Part shown: positions 9,409 to 19,529 of the stretch, piece after piece
Numbering within the stretch: position 1 is the stretch's first letter
How the letters are laid out: every line of letters starts with the position of its first letter
Source of the DNA: Gimesia sp.
GTDB lineage: Bacteria > Planctomycetota > Planctomycetia > Planctomycetales > Planctomycetaceae
Assembly: GCA_002706765.1 (NCBI GenBank)
Contig: PAJV01000020.1
Span: 62,001 to 126,000, forward strand
Direction: 5' to 3'
DNA length: 64,000 nucleotides
The notes under the pieces: model-generated
Database searches by the model: none
Seen by the model: only the letters and a program-made list of their open reading frames with translations
Told to the model about the DNA's origin: nothing
Translations under genes and position numbers: made by a program

Positions 9409-11172
9409 ATGACTCAAAACTGGCGTTTTGCCCCCCACGATGAATCACAGGTACGCCGTCTCAGTTCGGAAATGCGCATCTCTCCACTCTTAGCGCAGGT
9501 TTTGATTGCTCGTGGCCTGCAGGATGCCACCGTCGCCCGGAGTTTCATCGATGCCCGGATGACAGAACTGCTGGAACCATGTTCCATGCCCGGCGTCGAA
9601 TCCGCTTCAGATCGAATCGTTGCTGCCCTGAAAGAAAAACGTCGCATCACCATCTACTGTGACTACGATGTGGACGGGATGACGGCTACCAGTATCCTGC
9701 TGCAATGCATCACGCTGGCACAGGGACAGTGTGACTACTTTATCCCCAACCGCCTGGATGATGGCTATGGCTTAAACTGCGATGCCATCAGAGAGTTGTA
9801 CGAAGAAGACCCACAGCGATTATTGATTACGGTCGACTGTGGCATAACGAGTGTGAAGGAAGCAGCCCTGGCGCGAGAACTGGGGCTGGAACTGATTATC
9901 ACCGATCACCATCAGATGGCGGATGAATTACCGGCAGCCGACTGCCTGGTCCACCCGCGACTGCCGGACAGTGACTATGAATTTCCCCATCTCTGCGGAG
10001 CTGGTGTCGCTTTAAAACTGGCCTGGGCCGTCTGCCAGAAACTGGGAGACGGCCAGAAAGCATCGCCGCAGATGCGCGAGTATCTGAAGTGTGCGGTGGG
10101 ACTGGCAGCCATTGGCACGATTGCTGATGTGGTACCCCTGGTGGGCGAGAATCGTATCCTGGTCCGCTATGGATTAAGTGCGCTGGCTGAACGAGCACCG
10201 CTGGGATTACAGGAGTTGATGAAGGTTGCAGAGATCAAAGCCGGGCAGATGCTGGATACAGAGGACATCGGTTTCGCGATCGCCCCTCGCCTGAATGCCG
10301 CCGGTCGACTGGGGCAGGCCCGTCTGGCTGTTGAACTGTTGACAACGAATAATAAGGATCGCGCGGCACAGCTGGCCGTGTATCTGGACGAACTAAACAA
10401 AAATCGCAGGACGGTAGAAAGGCGGATTTTCAAACAGGCCAAAGAAATGGTCGAAGAGAACGCAGACTGGGAAGATCATCACACCCTCGTACTGGCGCAC
10501 GCAGACTGGCATCCCGGGGTGATCGGGATTGTTGCGAACCGGGTCTCAGAACATTTTGAAAAGCCGACAGTACTGATTGCCCTGGATGCGTCCACCCGCA
10601 CAGGTCAGGGGTCCGCCCGCTCCTTCGCCGGTTTCGATCTCCATGCCGGCTTTTCTGCATGTGCCACTCACCTGGTACGTTTCGGAGGCCACCAGGCCGC
10701 AGCGGGACTCAAGATCGAAGAAGACAGTATCGAAGGTTTTCGGCTCGCCTTTGCGGAATACGCCGCTCTTGCACCAAAACTTTCTGATAGCGAACTGCTC
10801 GTCCGCATCGATGCCGAAGTCTGTCTGAATGAAATCACGAAACAGTCGGTTCGTGAACTGGACTGCCTGGGCCCATTCGGACAGGAGAACCCGCGACCAC
10901 AATTTGTGGCAACGCGTGTGCAACTGGCGGAACCACCACGCACCATGGGGGAAGGGGGACGTCATATCTCACTGGTCTTCCAGCAGCATAACACCAAAAT
11001 TCGCGCTATTGCTTTTGGAAAAGGGGAATGGGCCAGCCAGATGGAGGAAGATGGAGGCCCGTTTTCAATCAGCTTCGCCCCCGGCATCAATCGCTTTCGC
11101 GGTTTCGAAAACGTGCAACTGCAATTGAAGGATTGGGTTTCGGAAAAATCTAAAGCTCCCGTAACCTCCTGA
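9409..11172 (+). CDS. recJ: Single-stranded-DNA-specific 5'-3' exonuclease RecJ
   Basis: Mn2+/Mg2+-dependent nuclease for recombination and mismatch or base-excision repair. 587 residues, normal length. DHH-family motifs in order: CDYDVDGMT (84-92), TVDCGITS (141-148), TDHH (165-168) and HPR (182-184); then the DHHA1 domain with [12 protein letters not shown] and the [10 protein letters not shown] motif near residue 430, and a C-terminal OB-type domain beginning about residue 470. All metal-ligand motifs are intact. Start ATG at 9409; GAGAG lies seven bases upstream. It ends one base from the stop of the convergent PQQ-type gene, with no terminator between them. Confidence 0.97.
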   Translation: MTQNWRFAPHDESQVRRLSSEMRISPLLAQVLIARGLQDATVARSFIDARMTELLEPCSMPGVESASDRIVAALKEKRRITIYCDYDVDGMTATSILLQCITLAQGQCDYFIPNRLDDGYGLNCDAIRELYEEDPQRLLITVDCGITSVKEAALARELGLELIITDHHQMADELPAADCLVHPRLPDSDYEFPHLCGAGVALKLAWAVCQKLGDGQKASPQMREYLKCAVGLAAIGTIADVVPLVGENRILVRYGLSALAERAPLGLQELMKVAEIKAGQMLDTEDIGFAIAPRLNAAGRLGQARLAVELLTTNNKDRAAQLAVYLDELNKNRRTVERRIFKQAKEMVEENADWEDHHTLVLAHADWHPGVIGIVANRVSEHFEKPTVLIALDASTRTGQGSARSFAGFDLHAGFSACATHLVRFGGHQAAAGLKIEEDSIEGFRLAFAEYAALAPKLSDSELLVRIDAEVCLNEITKQSVRELDCLGPFGQENPRPQFVATRVQLAEPPRTMGEGGRHISLVFQQHNTKIRAIAFGKGEWASQMEEDGGPFSISFAPGINRFRGFENVQLQLKDWVSEKSKAPVTS

Positions 11173-11173
11173 A

Positions 11174-14100
11174 TTATTGCTCGGCCCGATTTTCGCTGAT
11201 CAACTCAATACCGGAAATGACAGGTAAATATTCTGATTGCTCCGTTGGAGTCAGTTCAATTTCAATCCGATCCTCAACGGGAACCTTTTCAAACTTCAGA
11301 ACCTGGCTCTGCATGGCCTGTCCGGTTTGTTTTCTGATATCCAATGAGTTCTGTACCTGATCCCCCTGCAGATTGATATGAAACGATCTCTGGCCCGCTT
11401 TTACAGTTTCATCGGGCTCGGTAAATGTCAGTTTGACAGTGTAATAATGGGTGGCTGTTGCACCGAGTTGCTTTGTTTCCTGATTCTGATCTTCGGACGA
11501 ATCGCCTTTCATTTTCAACACAAGACGTGCCGAGCCTGATGAAGCCCCCTTATAGGACCGGGCGATGCGGGTTCCTTTGCCTGTGATCAGAAAACAGATC
11601 GAATTACCTTTGGACCAACCTGGCTGAGACTGTATTTCCTGAAGCAGTGCCTTCAAATCAGGAGTAGCCTGATCTTCAGCATGCACATCCACTTTCATCC
11701 AGGCTGGGGGAGACCATTCGACGTTCGCTTTCGTTCGTTTGCGGCTGGAGAGGTTCTGTTTGGATTCGACAAAAGGCGCTGCATCAGAAGCCGCCTCTGC
11801 TTCAATTTTCAATCGGGCCGGTGATTTGCCTGTTTCATCTACCGTAAACTGAATCCAGGCAGACTCCACTTGATCATCGGCAGAGAGCGGGACGTTTGAA
11901 AAACGGACTCCGACCACCTGGGGATCCCCCGCGTCTAATCCCAGTTCCAGATCGCTGCTGTGGAGTTTGACTTCCCCTTTGGAATCTTCTTCTGCATCGT
12001 CATCCACGCCGGCAATCGGAATTCCGGGGAGCGGTTCGGCGTTTGCATCCTGCTGAATGGCAATGGTGATTTTCTGAGGATCGATAATTCCGGACGCAGC
12101 CACCCAGTTCATCCCGTCGTTTTTGGATGAATTCTGAATTTTCAGAGCGTGATGGCGAAAGACTTCATACTTTTTATTTGAGACGGTTACTTTCAGGTCA
12201 GGTGATCGCCCCCCGACACTGGGGTAATCGAGCCAGAGCGTACCGTTTTCGGAACTTCGATCCCCAGGGGCACCAAAATTGATGCCTGCCTGTTTGACCG
12301 TTCCTGTTGATTTTGCATCGCTGCCTAACTGGCTGTTCGTCCAGAATTCGATTTCAGGCATATGAATCAATGCGAGCGAAGTCTGGTTTTGATAGGAACA
12401 GCTGCAGGTACGCGTGTAATCGGGCGCATTCAATACTCCGTTTGCCACAACCAGATTCGACGTGCAACTTGATTTGAAGCCACCAAAATTTCCGGTACCA
12501 CTCTGAGATTGCAGATCGTAAAAACCGGCGGCCCCGGAACGAAATGTCAGCAGGTTTTCGCTGGCTATTACATAATTACAGCCATAAGACCGTGAAAATT
12601 TCAGCGGTTCTTTCTGCCGGGTAATGGGATTGGTAATCGTGTAAGGTGTGCCATCCAGGATGTTGAATGCGCCTCCTGAGACTTCATAGGAATTCGCCGA
12701 GGTGATGATGAGATCATTATGCAGAACGCAGGGGCCTGTATATTTTCGCTTCTGGTTCTCCCAGCGAATTGATCCGTCTTTCGCATGGTAGGCGATCATT
12801 CCCTGGCCAATTTCATCGCTCAGGCGGTCTTTGGCCCGTGCTCCCGCCTGCAAGAGCAGATCGTGTTTTTCGGAATACCCCAGCCATGATCCGAAAATAC
12901 TTTCCCGGGTCGACCAGAGTTCTTTACCGGTGAAGACATCGAAACAGACAATACGATATTTTGAGGGATCGACGAGTCCGCGTCGCGAGAGTTTTTTCTC
13001 GGCACTGGCAGGTAATTTATCCAGGCAGTAAATCCGGTTATTTCCTGCAACGATGGCATTATGTAGAAAAGAATGAATCGCATCGACCTGCCAGAGGATC
13101 TCGCCCGAATGACGATCGTAGGCGATTAAACCCTGGCTGGCGGAAAGATCTGTCGCAGACGGACCATCTTTACCCGGCTTTTCATCCACCTGTTTGCCAA
13201 AATGACCAAAGCCGTTCCCGGCCAGCAGTATGGCATCATAAACGGCTATGAAAGCCCATTCCTTCTGTGGATCAGGCAATTTGATAATCCGTTTTGTTGA
13301 CCCGTCGCGGGCGTCCAACACATGACATTCATGTTGCATTGCCAGATAAACTTCGTCGGCTGTTGCAATATAATTTGTGCCACGGGCGTTTGCACCAGGA
13401 ATATGCCGCTGGTTGTATTGGGTACTGAGGGGAGTATCTTCATAGGTTGAGTTGAAGTAAATTCCAAACGTTCCCAGATCTTCGAATTCCCTGCGCCAGA
13501 GTACCTGCCCGGTGTAGACATCACGTGCACTGAGGCTGTTCATCCCTTCCAGAAATGTGCGTCCGCCAATCACCTGTTCGGGAGGTCCATGCCCATGGCG
13601 TGGCAGAATGTCTTCGTGAGTATTTCCGCCAAACCAGAGAACACCCAGCGGTAGTTTCACGCGTTTGTCATTTGATTTGACGGTATTCGCAATATCGCCA
13701 TATTGATGGGTCCAGTCTGCAGAATCGGGCAAGGCACCTTCACGGGATATCAGATGACCGGTTGCCGTGGTTTTCAATTGAGCTTGTGGCAGATCGGCCT
13801 CCTGCAATAGTCTACTGAGCTTATCAGTCAGACTCTGATCAGAATCGGGGACCCAGATCACGCCGCCGTAAGGTCGCACCGAACGGTAAATCTGCTCTAA
13901 ATGATCTGCTTTTAATGTCTGAACAATCGAATTGCTGAGTAATGTCAAACGGGCAATATGTTGAGGGGCCTGAAACGATGCGGGTGTTCCACGATGTGCT
14001 GAAATCCGAGAACCATACAAGCCCAGCGCATCGTAACGAACTCTCAATCTATTAATTTTCTCAAGGTTCTCTTCAATCACGATCAGTTGTAAATCTGATT

Positions 14101-15538
14101 TTGCGAGAAGTGCATCAAACAGCGTTTCATGATCCGCGCCATAACAGATCACATACCCCAGACTGGACTGTGCTTCCTTAAGGAGTGCATCAGCCAATTG
14201 CGTGGTTTGCAAATCGGGAGGCGGGAGTGTTGCCGGTGCCGCTGTTATCTTTTCCGGAGCATTATCTGTAGTGCCCTCTGTAGTGCCCAGCGCCAGGATG
14301 TCTCCCTCTAACGTGACAGCAAACAACTTATTATCAGCCGACAGCAAACGCAAAATCCCCTCTGGTGCCGACTGTTCCCAGGCAAGTTCAGGTTTTTCCT
14401 CTGGCGAAGCTGGAAGCTGGATCGCAGCCAGCTTTTTGTCACCAGCTGCATAAAGTCGATTACCTGCACGGATAAGATCACCTCGGCCATCCGCGGCGAT
14501 TGTCCAGAGAGGTTGGTGAGTGGTTTTGCTGGCCTGAATCAGAGGCTGCTTGTCTTTTTCGATAGCGGAATAGATCCGGTCTTCGTGGAGAACCGGTTCA
14601 TTGTAAACAAACAGGTTCGGAAAACCGGTTTCCAGGTGATACGCACGAACGCCCCGGTAGCGGGTATGCACAAAGAACTCTTTCGCGCCAGCAATCACAA
14701 AAGAACCGCCGTTTCCTTTTCCTCCCAGGTGAAAATATTTGAGTTTTCCTGTTTTACGATCCAGTGCAGCAGGAACGGATCGACCGCCGGGAACCAGCAG
14801 TAGTTCTTCTGTTGCAACCAGTGTCCCTTGAGGAGCAACGCCTGCGAAAGAGGGGGCGCTGTGAGGCTGTTTGATATAACTGGCACTGGTCGAATCATTA
14901 ACCCAGATAACATTTCCGGATTCTGCATCGAGCGCATAGATGAAAGTGCCCATAAAAGGCCAGATACTCGCCGCAAAATAGACGGTGTCATTATAAAGCA
15001 CGGGACCGCCCCGCGCGGGCCAGGCTGAGATGACACGTTTATTACCCAGGGCTTTTTGTGCCGATGGTGCGCCACGAAACTTCCAGACCAACTTCCCAGT
15101 GGCAGAATCCAGGCAGTATAAGTAACCATCATCACTGACCAGGTAGACGCGTGCCTCAGTCGCGACCGGTGAGAAGCGGATGGGCCCCTCCGCGAAGAAC
15201 GTCCAGAGTGTCCTGCCAGTCTCTGTATTTAAAGCGATCAGTTTGTCTGCATCATTAAAACCGACATACATTCGCTTGCCGACTACGACTGGTTCGAGAA
15301 TCTTATCATAGGTCATCAGATCATTATTGAGTGGATCATCCCACACCTGTTCACGTGCACCAAAAGAACGGGACCAGAGAGGAGCCAGTTTGTGAGGCAG
15401 ATCGTGTGGAGTCGAAGCAGTGTGACCTGCATCATATCGCCACATCGGCCAGTCTCCCGCAATGAGCGGATTCGGGAGCAGAGAGAGAACACAAAATACA
15501 CACAACAGGTTCTGAATAAGTAGTCTGGGAAAAGGCAT
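11174..15538 (-). CDS. Giant secreted PQQ-type double beta-propeller protein with internal methyltransferase-like domain
   Basis: 1454 residues from the ATG at 15536-15538 (a TTG ten codons upstream is also open). A signal peptide covers residues 1-28 (MPFPRLLIQNLLCVFCVLS and on). First propeller about 30-425, with repeated DxxTGxxLW blades (ALNTETGRTLW, CLDSATGKLVW). Residues ~445-605 look like a class I methyltransferase Rossmann fold with a degraded glycine motif (YVICYGADHETLF) and an acidic strand end (LIVIEE). A second propeller (~608-980) restarts with ADWTHQYGD. The C-terminal ~450 residues are beta-rich carbohydrate-binding or malectin-like domains. Probably extracytoplasmic; no catalytic function can be assigned. 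Single gene, convergent with recJ. Confidence 0.85.
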   Translation of the reverse strand: MPFPRLLIQNLLCVFCVLSLLPNPLIAGDWPMWRYDAGHTASTPHDLPHKLAPLWSRSFGAREQVWDDPLNNDLMTYDKILEPVVVGKRMYVGFNDADKLIALNTETGRTLWTFFAEGPIRFSPVATEARVYLVSDDGYLYCLDSATGKLVWKFRGAPSAQKALGNKRVISAWPARGGPVLYNDTVYFAASIWPFMGTFIYALDAESGNVIWVNDSTSASYIKQPHSAPSFAGVAPQGTLVATEELLLVPGGRSVPAALDRKTGKLKYFHLGGKGNGGSFVIAGAKEFFVHTRYRGVRAYHLETGFPNLFVYNEPVLHEDRIYSAIEKDKQPLIQASKTTHQPLWTIAADGRGDLIRAGNRLYAAGDKKLAAIQLPASPEEKPELAWEQSAPEGILRLLSADNKLFAVTLEGDILALGTTEGTTDNAPEKITAAPATLPPPDLQTTQLADALLKEAQSSLGYVICYGADHETLFDALLAKSDLQLIVIEENLEKINRLRVRYDALGLYGSRISAHRGTPASFQAPQHIARLTLLSNSIVQTLKADHLEQIYRSVRPYGGVIWVPDSDQSLTDKLSRLLQEADLPQAQLKTTATGHLISREGALPDSADWTHQYGDIANTVKSNDKRVKLPLGVLWFGGNTHEDILPRHGHGPPEQVIGGRTFLEGMNSLSARDVYTGQVLWRREFEDLGTFGIYFNSTYEDTPLSTQYNQRHIPGANARGTNYIATADEVYLAMQHECHVLDARDGSTKRIIKLPDPQKEWAFIAVYDAILLAGNGFGHFGKQVDEKPGKDGPSATDLSASQGLIAYDRHSGEILWQVDAIHSFLHNAIVAGNNRIYCLDKLPASAEKKLSRRGLVDPSKYRIVCFDVFTGKELWSTRESIFGSWLGYSEKHDLLLQAGARAKDRLSDEIGQGMIAYHAKDGSIRWENQKRKYTGPCVLHNDLIITSANSYEVSGGAFNILDGTPYTITNPITRQKEPLKFSRSYGCNYVIASENLLTFRSGAAGFYDLQSQSGTGNFGGFKSSCTSNLVVANGVLNAPDYTRTCSCSYQNQTSLALIHMPEIEFWTNSQLGSDAKSTGTVKQAGINFGAPGDRSSENGTLWLDYPSVGGRSPDLKVTVSNKKYEVFRHHALKIQNSSKNDGMNWVAASGIIDPQKITIAIQQDANAEPLPGIPIAGVDDDAEEDSKGEVKLHSSDLELGLDAGDPQVVGVRFSNVPLSADDQVESAWIQFTVDETGKSPARLKIEAEAASDAAPFVESKQNLSSRKRTKANVEWSPPAWMKVDVHAEDQATPDLKALLQEIQSQPGWSKGNSICFLITGKGTRIARSYKGASSGSARLVLKMKGDSSEDQNQETKQLGATATHYYTVKLTFTEPDETVKAGQRSFHINLQGDQVQNSLDIRKQTGQAMQSQVLKFEKVPVEDRIEIELTPTEQSEYLPVISGIELISENRAEQ

Positions 15539-15610
15539 ATGTGCTTCTATATCTTGAACAGCTGGCAAAGGAATGGCGTTAACATAAGCTTTCCTGTCAA
15601 TGTTAGCGTA

Positions 15611-15832
15611 TCAGGAGTCCGCGTTGCTACCATTTTGTTTCGGGTTTTCGCTGGAACGTAAATTCATCCATAAGGTTGCAATTCCCCAGATCAGTATGAC
15701 AAATCCTGCGGAATTCCAGAACCAGCCCAGTTCCCTGTCGAGAGTGGCAAAATAAAGCATGCCTGCTCCGGCGACGATGACGAATAAATCATCCTTGTAC
15801 TTCTTGATAAACAGCTTCAGGTAAGTCAGCAT
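15611..15832 (-). CDS. Small two-helix membrane protein
   Basis: 73 residues with two hydrophobic segments (about 14-30 and 38-58) flanked by Lys-rich ends (KLFIKKYKDD) and a polar tail. Start ATG at 15832. It lies just upstream of the PQQ-type gene on the same strand (gap 72 bases), so they may be co-transcribed. I do not recognise the family. Codon use and the membrane pattern support a real gene. Confidence 0.6.
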   Translation of the reverse strand: MLTYLKLFIKKYKDDLFVIVAGAGMLYFATLDRELGWFWNSAGFVILIWGIATLWMNLRSSENPKQNGSNADS

Positions 15833-16143
15833 TCTTAAATCTGATTTCTTTGAGAAATGAGGGGCGATTTCAAATTAAATACGCAAAAAGCAGGATTAAA
15901 ACGGTCTCACTGGTGAACCGGTCTTGAAAATTGGCCGTTGATGATCTTGAAGAGTCGCTATCAACGAACCAGAACGATTCTAACGTTCTGGGCTGCCATT
16001 GGGACAGGTCAGATCGACCTTGTATTCGCAATCAGGCGTTGTACAATTGACTATATAAAACAGAATCTTCCTTTCAAAGTCTCGACCGGGATGAATCGTT
16101 CCCTGAATCAGACAAAATCAATGCGATTGAGAATGGTTAAGCA
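15833..16143. other. Intergenic leader region before the 17-gene operon
   Basis: 311 bases between divergent genes. It holds a perfect hairpin CCAGAACG / CGTTCTGG (15969-15976 and 15984-15991, seven-base loop) and an AT-rich TATAAA-containing stretch at 16052-16060 that could be the -10 box of the operon promoter; no good -35 box sits 16-18 bases before it. A 70-codon ORF here (15938-16150) has no protein-like composition and was rejected. Confidence 0.45.
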
Positions 16144-17799
16144 GTGTTGAGAGAACTTACAAAACGGTGCAATTTTATTCATCCGACAGGCCACCTGGCG
16201 GCATTGATTGCGTCGTTGTTCACTCTGACAATGTTTCAATCGCCTATGGTAAACGCTGATTCGGAAGTCCAGTCGAAAACCGGTCTTCTGTCAGCTCAAA
16301 TCGACAGGCTGGTGGATGAGGCACAAAAACGCGAAGGTATCATTCCTGCGCCCCGTTCCACAGATGCTGAATTTCTGCGTCGCGTTACGCTGGACTTAAC
16401 CGGAAAAATACCACCGGTCGCCGAAGTGCGTCGTTTTCTTGCCGATCAGTCTCCCCGGAAACGGGAACAGTTGGTAGACCGCCTCCTCGCGAGCCCTGGT
16501 TTTGTCGTACATTTCACAAATGTCTGGCGTGATCTGCTGCTGCCTGAAATAACCTCAAATCTTCAACTCAGAGGACAGATTCCTGAATTTGAAGCCTGGT
16601 TGAGGTCCCGGTTTCAGGCTAACACTCCTTACGATGAACTGGCCCGTCAGATTCTCAGTACGCCGCTGGATGTCAATTCACAAACTCAACCGGGCGAATT
16701 AACCCAGGATCTGACACCGCGTGCCTATTATGTCGTGAAACAGCTGAAACCCGAGAATCTGGCTGCAGGAACTTCGCGTGCTTTTCTGGGCGTCCGAATT
16801 GAATGTGCCCAATGTCATGACCACCCCTTTGACAGTTGGAAACAGCAGCAGTTCTGGGAATACGCGGCATTCTTTGCGAACATTGAACAGACTCAGCCAG
16901 ATCAGATTGCTGTCACTCTGAATCTGAGAGAATCCGGCGGACGACCCCAGATCAAAATTCCCGATACGAATCGGCTGGTTGATGCCATATTTCTGGATGG
17001 AATCCAACCTGAATGGGAACAGGGAGATACCGCCCCCAGAGTGCAACTGGCTGAATGGATCACAGCACAAGACAACCCTTATTTTGCCAAAGCGACTGCC
17101 AATCGAGTTTGGAGCCTTTTTTTCGGACGGGGAATCGTTGATCCGGTAGACGATTTTTCTTCGTCCAATCCTGCCACTCATCCGCAACTTCTCGAACTGC
17201 TGGCTCATGCTCTGCGGAAACAGGAATACGACCTGAAATTCCTGATCCGGGAAATTGTAAACAGCCAGACTTATCAGCGGACCAGCCGTCAGACCGATTC
17301 CAGTCAATCCCGTGTAGAATGGTATGGTAAAATGCCGACGCGGGGACTGTCGGCGGAGCAGATTTTTGCCAATCTGGTGCAGGCCACCGGATTCTTCCGG
17401 CAGACGACTGAAGTCGATCCCTTTTTGCTTTCACAGGGACCGAATACTCCCGAATCCGAAATGCGGGACCTGTTCCAGACGGATTCCGAGAATCAACTGG
17501 ATCCCCGGGCAACCATTCTGCAGGCACTGGCTTTAATGAATGGCACCTTCATGACAAACGCCACCAGTCTTGAACAGTCGGATGTTTTTACGGCAATCGT
17601 GGAATTTCCCGGCTCTACCATATCAGACAAAATCGAAGCCTTTTACCTTTGTACTTTATCTCGACCTCCTTCTGAATCCGAAGTGAAAAAACTGAATGCG
17701 TATATTTCCTCTGCCAAAACAGAAGAGGAGCGGACACACGCCTATTCCAATCTGTTCTGGGCGTTGTTGAACAGCAGCGAATTTTTATTGAATCATTAA
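16144..17799 (+). CDS. DUF1549/DUF1553 protein with CxxCH motif
   Basis: 551 residues, planctomycete-type exported protein. It starts with GTG (16144) or the adjacent TTG; a signal peptide follows (residues ~15-37, HLAALIASLFTLTMFQSPMV). The DUF1549 domain begins at EFLRRVTLDLTGKIP (76-90). A cytochrome-c-like CAQCHDHPF is at 221-229, then the DUF1553 domain (RVQLAEWITAQDNPYF and on, from about residue 300). Family members are often 800 or more residues with a heme-c-like N-terminal domain and sit beside a DUF1501 gene; both are missing here. The role of these domains is not known. First gene of the long operon; its stop overlaps the next start (TAATG). Confidence 0.88.
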   Translation: MLRELTKRCNFIHPTGHLAALIASLFTLTMFQSPMVNADSEVQSKTGLLSAQIDRLVDEAQKREGIIPAPRSTDAEFLRRVTLDLTGKIPPVAEVRRFLADQSPRKREQLVDRLLASPGFVVHFTNVWRDLLLPEITSNLQLRGQIPEFEAWLRSRFQANTPYDELARQILSTPLDVNSQTQPGELTQDLTPRAYYVVKQLKPENLAAGTSRAFLGVRIECAQCHDHPFDSWKQQQFWEYAAFFANIEQTQPDQIAVTLNLRESGGRPQIKIPDTNRLVDAIFLDGIQPEWEQGDTAPRVQLAEWITAQDNPYFAKATANRVWSLFFGRGIVDPVDDFSSSNPATHPQLLELLAHALRKQEYDLKFLIREIVNSQTYQRTSRQTDSSQSRVEWYGKMPTRGLSAEQIFANLVQATGFFRQTTEVDPFLLSQGPNTPESEMRDLFQTDSENQLDPRATILQALALMNGTFMTNATSLEQSDVFTAIVEFPGSTISDKIEAFYLCTLSRPPSESEVKKLNAYISSAKTEEERTHAYSNLFWALLNSSEFLLNH

Positions 17800-19493
17800 T
17801 GATGAATCCTGTATCGAAAACGATCATCCTGGTTTTTGTAATGGGAATATTGGGAACTCTTTTCAAGTCCGATATTCAGGCGGGAGAGGTACATCCTGTT
17901 TCTGCCAATCAAGATTCGGCACAGAGAATCATCTTGCTCGCCCCTTCGGCACCGGTCATCCTGGAATTCACTCTGCTGGTGGATCAGTCCGATTTCCGTT
18001 CGATCAGCAATGATTACATTGACAGAATGTTTACCTCGCTCGACCAGGATGAAGATGGTGTTCTCGATTTAAAAGAATTGAAGTCTCTGCCTGCGTTTGG
18101 CATTCAGCGTTACGACACAGGGTCTGTGCAGTCTCGCCTCAAGCGGCTGGATTCAGATCCCGTCGATCAGCGTCTCAGCCTGAAAGAATTTGCAGTCTAT
18201 CTTCACAGTGGGCAGGGTTCTGCTTTTCGGATTGCGGGTGTGCCTTCACGAAGTTCCCAGGTGATAGAACTGTTTCGTAAGCTCGATCAGGATCAGAATG
18301 GCACTCTCAGTGATGCGGAACTGCAAGCCAGCCCGCAGACACTGTTCCTGTTTGATCGCGATGAAGATGAAGTTCTGAATCTGGCAGAATTGCGCCCGTT
18401 TAACTCCGACCGAGCGAACATGGCGTCCCCGAATCCAGTCCGTCAGACGGAAGTGGAAACACCCTTTCTCCGCCTGGATCACGATCGTTCGGTTAACAAA
18501 GCCATTGATGAAATCTTAAAGAAGTACAGCGAGCATACTCGTTCAGAAATAGATGCAATTGCCATCAGCTGTTTTCAGCAGAAGCGACAGGATACCGGGC
18601 ACTTGCCTGAGTCAGACAAAAATGCCGATGGATTCTTGAATCGTGAAGAACTGTTTGAATACCTGCAGAATCCGATTCCGGATGTACAATTAGAGATTGC
18701 GATACCGCGAGAACAGACTTTTCGACCTCAACTGAAGTTTCTTGACAAAACAACAAACCGGGTGCATGACGTTCAAGTCGTTTCAAGTTCAAAAATGGAA
18801 TTCCACATTGATGGGCTGTTACTGGAATTGCGTGTCAAAAGTACGCGACACCTGCTGGCAGATAATGTGCGATTTTACCAGACAAGATTTCGTGTGGTCG
18901 ATGGCGATAAAAATGGCTATCTGACACAAGCGGAATTTGCGCAGCTGAATTTGCCTGGAATAGAATATCAAAAAGTCGATAAAAATAAGGACGAGATGCT
19001 GTTTGTTGAGGAATTGACCGATTTTTTAATCAAAGATACGTCCGAAGTCCAAAATCAGGTGGTGATGACAGTCGCCAATGATGGAAAATCTCTGTTTGAA
19101 ATTCTGGATACCGATCTGGATCGGCGTTTAAGCCCGCGAGAATTGCAGAACAGTATCCAACGCGTTAAAGATTACGACGGCAATCGTGATCAAGCGCTGG
19201 ATCATAGTGAGTTGAAAGGGCATTTCAAAATTACATTTGAACTGGGAAAACCGGAATTATTTAAATTCGCACCACGATCTGATGCGATGTCGATGCAACA
19301 GAATATGCTGATCCCCAGAACCGTGAACGGGCCGCGCTGGTTTCAGCGTATGGATCGTAATCGGGATGGCGACCTGTCACGTCGAGAATTCCTGTTTGAT
19401 CCGGCATTATTTGATCAATATGATATAGACCAGGATCAACTGATCAGTCCTGCAGAAGCGGACGCTATTGAAACGTCCGGAAACAAAAACTGA
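17799..19493 (+). CDS. Exported protein with about eleven EF-hand-like loops
   Basis: 564 residues. Hydrophobic signal peptide at the N-terminus (about residues 6-28). DxDxDG-type calcium loops recur along the protein: DQDEDGVLDLKEL, DSDPVDQRLSLKEF, DQDQNGTLSDAEL, DRDEDEVLNLAEL, DKNADGFLNREEL, DGDKNGYLTQAEF, DKNKDEMLFVEEL, DTDLDRRLSPREL, DGNRDQALDHSEL, DRNRDGDLSRREF and DIDQDQLISPAEA. Some lack the central Gly and may not bind. A middle stretch without loops (~290-350) may be a separate beta domain. Probably a periplasmic or surface Ca2+ binder. Its ATG overlaps the previous stop by one base, so it is translationally coupled to the DUF1549/1553 gene. Confidence 0.85.
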   Translation: MMNPVSKTIILVFVMGILGTLFKSDIQAGEVHPVSANQDSAQRIILLAPSAPVILEFTLLVDQSDFRSISNDYIDRMFTSLDQDEDGVLDLKELKSLPAFGIQRYDTGSVQSRLKRLDSDPVDQRLSLKEFAVYLHSGQGSAFRIAGVPSRSSQVIELFRKLDQDQNGTLSDAELQASPQTLFLFDRDEDEVLNLAELRPFNSDRANMASPNPVRQTEVETPFLRLDHDRSVNKAIDEILKKYSEHTRSEIDAIAISCFQQKRQDTGHLPESDKNADGFLNREELFEYLQNPIPDVQLEIAIPREQTFRPQLKFLDKTTNRVHDVQVVSSSKMEFHIDGLLLELRVKSTRHLLADNVRFYQTRFRVVDGDKNGYLTQAEFAQLNLPGIEYQKVDKNKDEMLFVEELTDFLIKDTSEVQNQVVMTVANDGKSLFEILDTDLDRRLSPRELQNSIQRVKDYDGNRDQALDHSELKGHFKITFELGKPELFKFAPRSDAMSMQQNMLIPRTVNGPRWFQRMDRNRDGDLSRREFLFDPALFDQYDIDQDQLISPAEADAIETSGNKN

Positions 19494-19529
19494 AAACGGC
19501 ATTACTCCTCCCTGTTTGAGGCAAGACCC

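Noticed and set aside
15938-16150. 70-codon ORF before the DUF1549/1553 gene
   Set aside because: Composition is not protein-like, no Shine-Dalgarno, and it overlaps the next start out of frame; the region looks like a leader.
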